A stretch of 6,499 nt of DNA from Pseudolabrys sp. (GTDB lineage: Bacteria > Pseudomonadota > Alphaproteobacteria > Rhizobiales > Xanthobacteraceae): positions 1 through 6,499 of the forward strand of contig JAQSCR010000659.1 of NCBI GenBank assembly GCA_029945495.1, in the 5' to 3' direction. Shown here in pieces: positions 1-5,780 of this stretch. Every line of letters begins with the position of its first letter. Position 1 is the stretch's first letter. A program made the translations under genes and the position numbers. The notes under the pieces are model-generated. The model did no database searches, had not been told where the DNA came from, and worked only from the letters and a program-made list of their open reading frames with translations.

Positions 1-183
1 CGAAATCTGTCCGCCGGTGATGTTTTCCAGGCCCGCGATCATGCGCAGCAGCGTCGACTTGCCGCAGCCCGAGGGCCCGACCAGCACGACGAATTCGCCA
101 TCGTTGATCGATATATCAACGCCGTGAATGACGGCGGTCGGGCCGTACGATTTGCGGACGTCGCGGATTGCGACCGAAGCCAT
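1..183 (-). CDS. Sugar ABC transporter ATP-binding protein (MalK/UgpC type), N-terminal 61 residues, cut by window edge
   Basis: This is the start of an ATPase subunit that would power a carbohydrate importer from the cytoplasmic face of the inner membrane. The visible 61 residues begin MASVAIRDVRKSYG and hold the A-loop tyrosine at Y13 and a perfect Walker A motif GPSGCGKST at residues 36-44, followed by LLRMIAGLE. The wording of this N-terminus, with DGEFVVLVGPSGCGKST, is typical of the UgpC/MalK/MsmX family of CUT1 sugar importers. The ATG at 181-183 is supported by a strong Shine-Dalgarno GGGAGGGG (190-197) six bases upstream. Its neighbours upstream on the same strand are a sugar-acid dehydratase and a dehydrogenase, so the transporter probably brings in their substrate or its precursor. 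The gene has its own promoter-like sequence, so it may be transcribed separately as well. Signature motif, Walker B and the regulatory C-terminal domain lie outside the window, so the exact substrate cannot be read. Confidence 0.93.
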   Translation of the reverse strand, partial: MASVAIRDVRKSYGPTAVIHGVDISINDGEFVVLVGPSGCGKSTLLRMIAGLENITGGQIS

Positions 184-202
184 ACTTCGCCCCTCCCAAA
201 GC

Positions 203-219
203 ACGCTCCTGTGGAGCGT
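203..219 (-). repeat. Perfect 7-bp hairpin in the leader of the sugar ABC ATPase gene
   Basis: The arms ACGCTCC (203-209) and GGAGCGT (213-219) are perfect reverse complements around a three-base loop. In the leader RNA the stem ends five bases before the Shine-Dalgarno sequence (190-197). The 5' arm of the RNA contains CUCC, which could also pair with the GGAG of the Shine-Dalgarno, so two competing folds are conceivable. No U-tract follows on either strand, so this is not a usual intrinsic terminator. Any role in translation control is inference. Confidence 0.4.
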
Positions 220-255
220 CGCCGCGCGCGGGATGTTTCCCGTCTGACGCAGCTT

Positions 256-284
256 ATTTTACCTTCCGGCCGTAACGAACTCAA
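256..284 (-). promoter_or_regulatory. Predicted sigma-70 type promoter of the sugar ABC ATPase gene
   Basis: On the minus strand a -35-like TTGAGT (279-284) and a -10-like TAAAAT (256-261) are separated by exactly 17 bases. The -10 matches TATAAT at five of six positions and the -35 matches TTGACA at four of six. Transcription would begin near position 249, giving a leader of roughly 65 bases before the ATG at 183. The element sits in the most AT-rich stretch of the left gap and just downstream of the palindrome at 311-320. It would let the transporter be expressed apart from the dehydratase and dehydrogenase upstream. I did not score the motif against a genome background. Confidence 0.5.
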
Positions 285-302
285 ACAACTGCCGAATTCA
301 AA

Positions 303-320
303 ATCATATCATCATATGAT
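303..320. promoter_or_regulatory. AT-rich palindrome with repeated ATCATAT half-sites, candidate operator
   Basis: The 10-bp sequence ATCATATGAT at 311-320 is a perfect palindrome. Its left half ATCATAT also occurs at 303-309, so the half-site appears twice as a direct repeat with an 8-bp period. The site lies 26 bp upstream of the predicted -35 of the sugar ABC ATPase gene and 70 bp past the stop codon of the dehydrogenase gene, in a stretch clearly richer in A and T than the coding DNA around it. Short AT-rich palindromes of this length are typical of GntR/FCD and related regulators. Which protein binds is not known from the window. Confidence 0.45.
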
Positions 321-390
321 GCCGGTTCCGGCAAGGGCGCGGGCCAATGACTTTCGGCGCATGCCGCGCTCGCGCCTTGCAGAGTTGGCG

Positions 391-1146
391 TTACGTCGTC
401 ATGCCGCCGTCGATCTGCAGCGTCTGGCCAGTGTAGTAGCTCGAATCATCCGAAGCCAGCCAGACCGCGCCGGCGGCGATTTCCTCGGGCGTGCCGAGGC
501 GGCCGATCGGCTGGCGATCGATGAAGTCCTTGCGGACATCTTTCAGCGATTTGGAGAACTTCTTGGCGTTCGCCGCGATGCGATCGTTGAGCGAAGGCGA
601 CTGGATGGTGCCGGGACAGATCGCATTGACGCGGATGCCCTGCCGGACGAAGTCCGCCGCCATCGCCTTGGTCAGGCCGATGACGGCCGCCTTGGTGGCG
701 CCGTAAGCGTAACGGTTCGGCAGGCCGCGCACCGACGAGGCCACCGACGCGATATTGATGATAGAGCCGCCCTTCTTCAGCATCGACGGCACGAAGGCGC
801 GGAGCATGCGATGCATCGACTTGACGTTGAGGTCGAAGGAGAAATCCCAGTCATCCTCCGAGCATTCCAGCACGCTGCCCTGATGCACGAAGCCGGCGCA
901 GTTGGCGAGAATGTCGGGCGCGCCGAACTTCTTGATGATATCCTTGGCCAGCGCATTGACCTTCTCGGTATCGCGCACGTCGAGCGCAAACACCGTCGCC
1001 TTCTTCAGGCCCTTGAGTTTTTTCGCATCGAGATCCGAGGCTATCACCTCGGCGCCTTCGGCGATGAATGCTTCCGCGATCGCCCGGCCGATGCCCTGTC
1101 CCGCCGCCGTCACGACCGCGACTTTGCCTTTCAATCGTTTACTCAC
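391..1146 (-). CDS. NAD-dependent short-chain dehydrogenase, 2-keto-3-deoxy-L-fuconate dehydrogenase/BDH2-like
   Basis: A complete 251-residue classical SDR enzyme, the usual length for the family. The cofactor motif is T13-A-A-G-Q-G-I-G20, D38 at the end of the second strand points to NAD(H) over NADP(H), and the structural motif N82-C-A-G85 follows. N107, S134, Y148 and K152 fit the catalytic tetrad, with a Ser-Tyr spacing of 14 as I recall for human BDH2 (DHRS6). Stretches such as GFVHQGSVLECSEDDWDFSF, NIASVASSVRG and AICPGT also match BDH2 and the bacterial 2-keto-3-deoxy-L-fuconate 4-dehydrogenases. The start is GTG, supported by GAAGAGG (1153-1159) six bases upstream. The gene follows the aldonate dehydratase after 27 bp on the same strand, so a likely job is oxidation of the 2-keto-3-deoxy acid that enzyme makes, at its C4 hydroxyl. 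Alternatives are a sugar 1-dehydrogenase feeding the dehydratase, or a hydroxybutyrate dehydrogenase. Family is certain; substrate is inferred from similarity and context. Confidence 0.93.
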   Translation of the reverse strand: MSKRLKGKVAVVTAAGQGIGRAIAEAFIAEGAEVIASDLDAKKLKGLKKATVFALDVRDTEKVNALAKDIIKKFGAPDILANCAGFVHQGSVLECSEDDWDFSFDLNVKSMHRMLRAFVPSMLKKGGSIINIASVASSVRGLPNRYAYGATKAAVIGLTKAMAADFVRQGIRVNAICPGTIQSPSLNDRIAANAKKFSKSLKDVRKDFIDRQPIGRLGTPEEIAAGAVWLASDDSSYYTGQTLQIDGGMTT

Positions 1147-1152
1147 GATAAA

Positions 1153-1159
1153 CCTCTTC
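1153..1159 (-). promoter_or_regulatory. Shine-Dalgarno that fixes the GTG start of the SDR gene
   Basis: GAAGAGG on the minus strand lies six bases before the GTG codon at 1144-1146. No ATG is available between the in-frame TAA at 1174-1176 and this GTG, and the following residues lead directly into the first beta strand (KGKVAVVTAAG), so a later start would destroy the cofactor site. Confidence 0.7.
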
Positions 1160-1173
1160 GCTGATGAGTGGAG

Positions 1174-2988
1174 TTAGTGATTATCGCGCGGCACGTATTT
1201 CTGCGCGACGCGCTGATATTTGACCGCCGGCTTGAGAACCATGCCGTCGCCGAGCTGGTCGACCATGCCGCGCTGGATTTCCTGCCATGGCGTCTGACTC
1301 GGCGGAATCGGAAAGCCGCCTTGTTTCTCGAGCGTGGCGCGGCGTGTAGCGAGCTCGGCTTTCGAGACCAGGATATCCGCGGTGCCTTGTCTGAGATCGA
1401 TGCGCACGCGGTCGCCGCTCTTGAGAATGGCAAGCCCGCCGCCGGCGGCCGCTTCCGGCGACGCATTGAGGATCGACGGCGACGCGGAGGTGCCGGACTG
1501 GCGACCGTCGCCGATGCAGGGCAGCGACAGGACGCCTTTCTTGATCAGGTAATCCGGCGGCTGCATGTTCACGACTTCGGCGGCGCCGGGGTATCCGATC
1601 GGCCCGGTACCGCGGATGAACAGCATGGTGTTTTCGTCGATCTTGAGCTTCGGATCGTTGATGCGGTGGTGATAGTCCTCCGGTCCCTCAAAAATGACGG
1701 CGCGGCCTTCGAAGGCGTCCGGGTCTTTCGGGTTCGACAGGTAGCGGGTGCGGAATTCGTCCGAGATGACGGAGAGCTTCATCACCGCCGAATCGAACAG
1801 ATTGCCGCGCAGCACCTTGAAACCGGCCTTTTCCATCATCGGCTTCTTGTAGGTGCGGATCACGTCTTCATTGGTGATCTTGGCGCGCTTGACGTTCTCG
1901 CCCATGGTCTTGCCGTTGATCGTCAGCGCGTCGGCGTGAATGCGCTTTGCTTTCAGCAATTCGTTCATCACCGCGGGCAGGCCGCCGGCGCGGTAGTATT
2001 CCTCGCCGAGATAGAAGCCCGCCGGCTGCATATTGACGAGCAGCGGCACGTCGAGGCCGTATTTTTCCCAATCGTTGATGTCGAGCTTGACGCCGATATG
2101 CCGGGCGATGGCGTTGATGTGAATCGGCGCATTGGTCGAGCCGCCGATCGCGGTATTGGCGACGATGGTGTTCTCGAAGGCCTTGCGGGTGAGAATATCC
2201 GACGGCTTGAGATCCTCGCGGACGATTTCGACAGCGCGCACGCCGGTCTCATAGGCGATCTGTCCGCGCTCGCGATACGGCGCCGGGATCGCCGAGCAAC
2301 CGGGCAGCGACATGCCAAGCGCTTCGGCCAGCGCATTCATCGTTGAGGCGGTGCCCATGGTGTTGCAATGGCCGATCGACGGCGCCGAGTCGGCGACGCG
2401 GTCGATGAATTCCTTGTAGGTGATCTTGCCGGCGGCGTGCTCTTCGCGCGCTTCCCACACCACCATGCCGGAGCCGACCCGCTTGTCGCCGCGCCAGCCA
2501 TTGAGCATCGGCCCGCCGGACAGGACGATCGCCGGAATATTCACCGTCGCCGCAGCCATGATGCAGGCCGGCGTGGTCTTGTCGCAGCCGGTCATCAAGA
2601 CGACGCCGTCGAGCGGATAGCCGAACAGCAGTTCGACAAGGCCGAGATAGGCAAGGTTGCGGTCGAGTGCGGCGCCGGGCCGCTTTCCCGTTTCTTGGAT
2701 CGGGTGCACCGGAAACTCGAAGGCGATGCCGCCAGCGGCGCGAATGCCGGCGCGCACGCGATCGGCCAGTTCGATATGGTGCCGGTTACAGGGCGAGAGA
2801 TCGCTGCCGGTCTGGGCGATGCCGATGATCGGCTTGCCGGCGGTCAGCTCGGCGCGGGTGAGGCCCCAGTTGAGATAGCGCTCGAGATAGAGCGCGGTCA
2901 TGCCGGGATTTTCCGGATTGTCGAACCAGAGCTGCGAGCGGAGCATCGGGCGCTTCTTAGGACGCTCCTTGGATCCTGGTTTTTTCAT
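1174..2988 (-). CDS. xylD: IlvD/Edd family sugar-acid dehydratase, XylD-like (D-xylonate dehydratase type)
   Basis: A complete 604-residue iron-sulfur dehydratase that would remove water from an aldonic acid in the cytoplasm to give a 2-keto-3-deoxy sugar acid. C67 (SPCNRHH), C135 (TGCDKTTP) and C208 (GHCNTMGTAST) are the three expected [2Fe-2S] ligands. E99, D136 and K137 (the lysine that is carbamoylated in this family) fit the Mg2+ site, and S498 in GDGRQSGT matches the catalytic serine. The N-terminal text (LRSQLWFDNPENPGMTALYLERYLNWG), GDGRQSGTS, SPSILNASPEAAAGGGL and the carboxyl end resemble Caulobacter XylD more than L-arabinonate dehydratase or true IlvD, judged from memory. The frame stays open to 3156, but the ATG at 2986-2988 is chosen because it has a strong Shine-Dalgarno and family-like N-terminus. 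The first 18 residues are rich in lysine and arginine. Substrate could be D-xylonate, D-gluconate or another aldonate. It is first in the leftward block with the SDR gene. Confidence 0.93.
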   Translation of the reverse strand: MKKPGSKERPKKRPMLRSQLWFDNPENPGMTALYLERYLNWGLTRAELTAGKPIIGIAQTGSDLSPCNRHHIELADRVRAGIRAAGGIAFEFPVHPIQETGKRPGAALDRNLAYLGLVELLFGYPLDGVVLMTGCDKTTPACIMAAATVNIPAIVLSGGPMLNGWRGDKRVGSGMVVWEAREEHAAGKITYKEFIDRVADSAPSIGHCNTMGTASTMNALAEALGMSLPGCSAIPAPYRERGQIAYETGVRAVEIVREDLKPSDILTRKAFENTIVANTAIGGSTNAPIHINAIARHIGVKLDINDWEKYGLDVPLLVNMQPAGFYLGEEYYRAGGLPAVMNELLKAKRIHADALTINGKTMGENVKRAKITNEDVIRTYKKPMMEKAGFKVLRGNLFDSAVMKLSVISDEFRTRYLSNPKDPDAFEGRAVIFEGPEDYHHRINDPKLKIDENTMLFIRGTGPIGYPGAAEVVNMQPPDYLIKKGVLSLPCIGDGRQSGTSASPSILNASPEAAAGGGLAILKSGDRVRIDLRQGTADILVSKAELATRRATLEKQGGFPIPPSQTPWQEIQRGMVDQLGDGMVLKPAVKYQRVAQKYVPRDNH

Positions 2989-2994
2989 CGACGT

Positions 2995-3001
2995 CTCCCT
3001 T
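2995..3001 (-). promoter_or_regulatory. Shine-Dalgarno that decides the dehydratase start
   Basis: AAGGGAG on the minus strand ends six bases before the ATG at 2986-2988. The reading frame is open for another 56 codons upstream, but that extension has no family-like sequence and runs through the predicted promoter and operator, so translation from 2988 is preferred. Confidence 0.75.
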
Positions 3002-3002
3002 G

Positions 3003-3031
3003 AAACAATCTTGTTTAAGCGGCCCTTTATA
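3003..3031 (-). promoter_or_regulatory. Predicted -10 and downstream operator-like inverted repeat of the dehydratase operon
   Basis: The 14-bp sequence AAACAATCTTGTTT (3003-3016) has perfect 6-bp arms around a 2-bp centre. Ten bases upstream on the minus strand lies a TATAAA box (3026-3031), five of six matches to a sigma-70 -10. If that box is used, transcription would start near 3018 and the inverted repeat would occupy the first transcribed bases, a usual place for a repressor site. A good -35 at 16 to 18 bp spacing is lacking, so either the promoter needs an activator or the -10 call is wrong. The repeat differs from the ATCATATGAT palindrome ahead of the sugar ABC gene, so the two may answer to different regulators. 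Confidence 0.5.
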
Positions 3032-3061
3032 GGCGCTTTTTGTCGTGCCGTTGCTGTGAGG

Positions 3062-3071
3062 GTGGGCCCAC
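3062..3071. promoter_or_regulatory. Perfect GC-rich palindrome GTGGGCCCAC in the divergent control region
   Basis: GTGGGCCCAC is a perfect 10-bp palindrome about 44 to 53 bp upstream of the start of transcription inferred for the dehydratase operon, and upstream of the predicted promoter of the allophanate hydrolase gene. It could be an activator or repressor site. Short GC palindromes also arise by chance in GC-rich DNA, so support is weak. Confidence 0.25.
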
Positions 3072-3146
3072 GGGCATTCGGGCAGGCGGTCATTCGTTGA
3101 GCCGACGCAAGTTGACCGCAATTTGGGACGGCGGGCAACGGGACAT

Positions 3147-3175
3147 TTGTGCACACACGCCAAAGGCCCTAGTAT
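3147..3175 (+). promoter_or_regulatory. Predicted promoter of the allophanate hydrolase gene with an overlapping TGTGCACA palindrome
   Basis: TTGTGC (3147-3152) and TAGTAT (3170-3175) are separated by 17 bases. The -10 matches the sigma-70 consensus at four of six positions, the -35 at only three, so this is a weak promoter or one needing help. Transcription would begin near 3182, giving a leader of about 75 bases. The perfect palindrome TGTGCACA (3148-3155) overlaps the -35. Its TGT-N2-ACA core has the layout of many GntR/FCD operators, and an FCD regulator is encoded just past the gene, so repression by that protein is plausible. A wider TTTG-N11-CAAA inverted repeat (3146-3164) is also present. 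Confidence 0.4.
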
Positions 3176-3256
3176 GTTGCAGTGCGGTTTGGCCGCTAAC
3201 GTCTTGTTCCAGATGGATTCCGGTGCATCGGCTTCATTATTTGCGTAGAGGGCGTC

Positions 3257-5077
3257 GTGGCTGAAACCGTCCTCGAAATCGTAGCCGCGCACCGGGCAGG
3301 CCAAGCGACGCCGGTCGAGACGCTGGCGCGCACCTATGCCCGCATCCGCGCCCACAACGATCCGGCCGTCTTCATAACTTTGCGCGATGAGGCCGATGCC
3401 CTGGCCGAGGCCAAGGGGCTTGAAGCGATGGCGCTTGCCGCCAAAGGCGCGACCCATCTGCCGCTCTATGGCGTCCCGGTCGCGGTGAAGGACAATATAG
3501 ATGTCGCCGGGATGCCGACCACGGCGGCCTGTCCGGCCTTCAGCTACACCCCGGCGCACGATGCTACCGCGGTGGCTCGGCTGCGCGCGGCCGGCGCCAT
3601 CGTCATCGGCAAGACCAATCTCGACCAGTTCGCCACCGGCCTGGTTGGCGTCCGTTCGCCCTATGGCGTGCCGCGCAACACCTTCGACGCCACGCTAGTC
3701 CCTGGCGGCTCGAGTTCCGGTTCCGCGGTTGCGGTGGCCGCCGGCCTGGTGCCGCTGGCGCTCGGCACCGACACCGCCGGCTCCGGCCGGGTGCCGGCCG
3801 GCTTCAATAACATTGTCGGCCTCAAGCCCAGCCTCGGCTTGATCTCGACGCACGGCCTGGTGCCGGCCTGCCGCACGCTCGATTGCATTTCCATTTTCGC
3901 GCTGACCGTCGACGATGCCTGGGCGGGCTTGTCCGTCGTCGCCGGTCCCGACCGCGCCGACAGCTATTCGCGCAACCGTCCGCTCGGCCAGCCCGGCGCG
4001 ATGCCGCCGCATATCAAGCTCGGCGTGCCGCTGCCCGGCCAGCGGCTGTTCTTCGGCGACAAGGACTATGAAGCCGGTTATGAGGCTGCGCTGGCGCGGC
4101 TGGCGAAGCTCGGCTGCGACATAGTCGAGATCGACATCGAGCCGTTCTACGAGACCGCGCGGCTCTTATATGAAGGGCCTTGGTTGGCCGAGCGCACCAT
4201 CGTCGCGCAGAAGCTGCTGGCCTCCGACCCCGACGCCATTCATCCGGTGACGCGCGAAATCACCGTCGGCGGCTTGCGCCCGACGGCGATCGACGCCTTT
4301 ACGGCGTTCTACAAGCTGGAACGGCTGCGCCGCGTCTCCGATTACATCTTTGCGCACCAGATCGACGCGCTGGTGCTGCCGACCGCGCCGACGACTTATA
4401 CGGTCAAACAGGTGCTGGCCGATCCGATCCAGCTCAACAGCCGGCTCGGCACTTACACCAATTTCGTCAATCTGCTCGATCTCTGCGGCCTCGCATTGCC
4501 GGCCTCGTTTACCGGCAGGGGCCTGCCGTTCGGCATAACGTTGCTGGCGCCGGGCGGACAGGATGCGCGGCTCGCGGAAATCGGCCGGGTCTTTCATGCC
4601 GACACGCAGCTGCCGCTCGGCGCGATTAAGGAAGCGCAGCCGCCGATTACCGCCGTTACCGCCGTTGCTACCGACGCCGAAATCGCCATCGCCGTGGTCG
4701 GCGCGCATCTGTCCGGCCTGCCGTTGAACGGCGAATTGCGCGCGCTTGGCGCCCGTCTGTTAAAGGCCGCCAAGACCGCGCCCGATTACAAGCTCTACGC
4801 ACTCAACGGCACCGTGCCGCCCAAGCCCGGCCTGCTGCGCATCGACGCCGGTAAGGGCGCGGGCATCGACGTTGAAGTCTGGGCGCTGCCGTCGCAGGCG
4901 TTCGGTACTTTCATCGAGGGCGTCGCCGCGCCGTTGTCGATCGGCACCGTCACTTTGGCCGACGGCTGCAGCGTCAAAGGTTTTCTGATGGAGGCCGCTG
5001 CTGTTGCCGACGCACGCGACATTTCCAGCTTCGGCGGCTGGCGGGCTTATCTCGCGCAGGAAAAAGCGCCCGCGTGA
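3257..5077 (+). CDS. atzF: Allophanate hydrolase (EC 3.5.1.54), full length, AtzF type
   Basis: A 606-residue cytoplasmic enzyme that hydrolyses allophanate (urea-1-carboxylate) to ammonia and CO2, the last step of urea-carboxylase and s-triazine/biuret degradation. The N-terminal amidase-signature domain (about 1-450) carries the Ser-cisSer-Lys triad K78, S152 and S176 in AVKDN, GGSSSGSA and GTDTAGSGR. Their spacing (74 and 24) equals what I recall for Pseudomonas AtzF (K91, S165, S189). Y305 and R313, eight apart in LLYEGPWLAER, match the substrate-binding pair known in allophanate hydrolases and set it apart from generic amidases and GatA. The C-terminal domain (about 475-600) begins IAVVGAHLSGLPLNGELR, includes H484 and ends in DISSFGGWRAYLA, the typical allophanate-hydrolase C-domain. 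The GTG start has AGAGGG (3247-3252) four bases upstream; no earlier start is available and the next in-frame ATG is inside the fold. No urea carboxylase, AtzD or AtzE is in the window. It converges with the FCD regulator gene. Confidence 0.95.
   Translation: MAETVLEIVAAHRAGQATPVETLARTYARIRAHNDPAVFITLRDEADALAEAKGLEAMALAAKGATHLPLYGVPVAVKDNIDVAGMPTTAACPAFSYTPAHDATAVARLRAAGAIVIGKTNLDQFATGLVGVRSPYGVPRNTFDATLVPGGSSSGSAVAVAAGLVPLALGTDTAGSGRVPAGFNNIVGLKPSLGLISTHGLVPACRTLDCISIFALTVDDAWAGLSVVAGPDRADSYSRNRPLGQPGAMPPHIKLGVPLPGQRLFFGDKDYEAGYEAALARLAKLGCDIVEIDIEPFYETARLLYEGPWLAERTIVAQKLLASDPDAIHPVTREITVGGLRPTAIDAFTAFYKLERLRRVSDYIFAHQIDALVLPTAPTTYTVKQVLADPIQLNSRLGTYTNFVNLLDLCGLALPASFTGRGLPFGITLLAPGGQDARLAEIGRVFHADTQLPLGAIKEAQPPITAVTAVATDAEIAIAVVGAHLSGLPLNGELRALGARLLKAAKTAPDYKLYALNGTVPPKPGLLRIDAGKGAGIDVEVWALPSQAFGTFIEGVAAPLSIGTVTLADGCSVKGFLMEAAAVADARDISSFGGWRAYLAQEKAPA
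4649..4666 (+). repeat. Tandem 9-bp duplication in the interdomain linker of the allophanate hydrolase
   Basis: ACCGCCGTT occurs twice head-to-tail without mismatch and in frame, giving the residues T-A-V-T-A-V (465-470). It falls in the stretch between the amidase domain and the C-terminal domain, where a change in length would be tolerated. It is probably a recent slippage event with no regulatory meaning. Confidence 0.6.
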
Positions 5078-5080
5078 ATC

Positions 5081-5764
5081 CTAAATCGTCTCGGTATAGT
5101 GCTCGTATTCCTCGCGAACGAGAATGATGTGCTCATTCATCGCCGCGGCCGCTACGCCACGCTCGCCGCGCAGAATTGCTTCCACCACCTGGTCATGCTC
5201 GACATGCGATTTCGCCAACCGGCCGAGATTGCGAAATTGCGCGCGGCGGAACGGCTGCACCCGTGAACGCGTCGATAGCGTCAGCTCTGCGAGATAGGCG
5301 TTGTGCGCGCCGTCATAGATCGCGTTGTGAAACGCCTCGTTGACCTCGTGATATTGCTGTGGGTCGCCGCTCTGAATCAGCACGCGCAGTTTCTCGTGAA
5401 TGTCCTCCAGCGCGCGACGCTCGCTCACACTCATGCGTTCGGCCGCAAAGCCGGCGCACAGCGCTTCCAGTTCGGCCATCGCCTCGAACATGCCGGCAAG
5501 CTGCGCGGCGTCCGGCCGGGCCACCAACGCGGCGCGATGCGCGCGCACTTCAACGAGCCCGCTCGCCGCCAGCAGGCGGATCGCCTCGCGCACCGGTGTG
5601 CGCGAGACACTGAAGCGGTTGGCAATACGGGTTTCATCGAGCGGCGCGCCCGGCGCGTAGACGCCGCGCACGATCTCGTCGGCCAGCTGCAGCCGCAGTT
5701 CCTCGGAGCGCGTCTTGCGCGGCCACGAAATTTCCTGCTCGGCGTCAGGGGTCGTGAAAGTCAT
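5081..5764 (-). CDS. GntR-family transcriptional regulator with FCD ligand-binding domain
   Basis: A 227-residue DNA-binding regulator of the FadR subfamily. Residues about 17-82 form the GntR winged helix-turn-helix: the ADEIVRGVYAPGAPLDETRIA stretch leads into FSVSRTPVREAIRLLAASGLV, the recognition region, followed by the wing. Residues about 88-220 are the all-helical FCD domain. N142 and H146 (NEAFH), H190 (EHDQVVEAI) and H212 (NEHI) sit where the family places its metal ligands, so a carboxylate or similar ligand bound through a metal is likely. The ATG at 5762-5764 is chosen because the alternative at 5818 would overlap the ABC gene by 38 bp and has no Shine-Dalgarno; the site before 5764 is itself weak. 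The gene follows the peptide-type ABC ATPase gene by 16 bp, so it is probably in that operon, and it converges on the allophanate hydrolase gene with 3 bp between stops. It probably controls the transporter and perhaps AtzF. The ligand is unknown. Confidence 0.92.
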   Translation of the reverse strand: MTFTTPDAEQEISWPRKTRSEELRLQLADEIVRGVYAPGAPLDETRIANRFSVSRTPVREAIRLLAASGLVEVRAHRAALVARPDAAQLAGMFEAMAELEALCAGFAAERMSVSERRALEDIHEKLRVLIQSGDPQQYHEVNEAFHNAIYDGAHNAYLAELTLSTRSRVQPFRRAQFRNLGRLAKSHVEHDQVVEAILRGERGVAAAAMNEHIILVREEYEHYTETI

Positions 5765-5780
5765 CCGGCGTGGTTCTCGC

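Noticed and set aside
320..333. GC hairpin TGCCG-GTTC-CGGCA after the dehydrogenase gene as an intrinsic terminator
   Set aside because: The stem is only five or six pairs and no run of T follows it directly on the minus strand; the next bases are the ATCATATGAT palindrome.
355..376. GGCGC/GCGCC inverted repeat 15 bp past the dehydrogenase stop as a terminator
   Set aside because: Five-base arms with an 11-base loop and no T-tract; common by chance at this GC content.
124..1164. Long plus-strand open frame of 346 codons opposite the dehydrogenase gene
   Set aside because: It is antisense to a clear SDR gene, its product is rich in arginine, histidine and alanine with no recognisable motif, and such frames are expected from codon bias in GC-rich genes.
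1168..2346. Plus-strand open frame of 392 codons opposite the dehydratase gene
   Set aside because: It is fully antisense to the dehydratase, whose iron-sulfur and Mg2+ ligands are all intact; the product has no family-like features.
2989..3156. 56-codon N-terminal extension of the dehydratase
   Set aside because: Open in frame but unlike the family, preceded by no good Shine-Dalgarno, and crossing the predicted promoter, whereas the ATG at 2988 has an ideal Shine-Dalgarno.
3181..3256. Sigma-54 promoter (GG-N10-GC) ahead of atzF, expected for a nitrogen gene
   Set aside because: No GG and GC pair with the right spacing and flanks is present; the closest candidate has an 8-base spacer.
2957..3559. 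Minus-strand open frame of 200 codons spanning the divergent control region
   Set aside because: It overlaps the starts of two well-supported genes and the predicted control sites, and the translation has no domain-like pattern.
4166..4708. Minus-strand open frame of 180 codons opposite atzF
   Set aside because: Antisense shadow of the allophanate hydrolase with a compositionally biased product.
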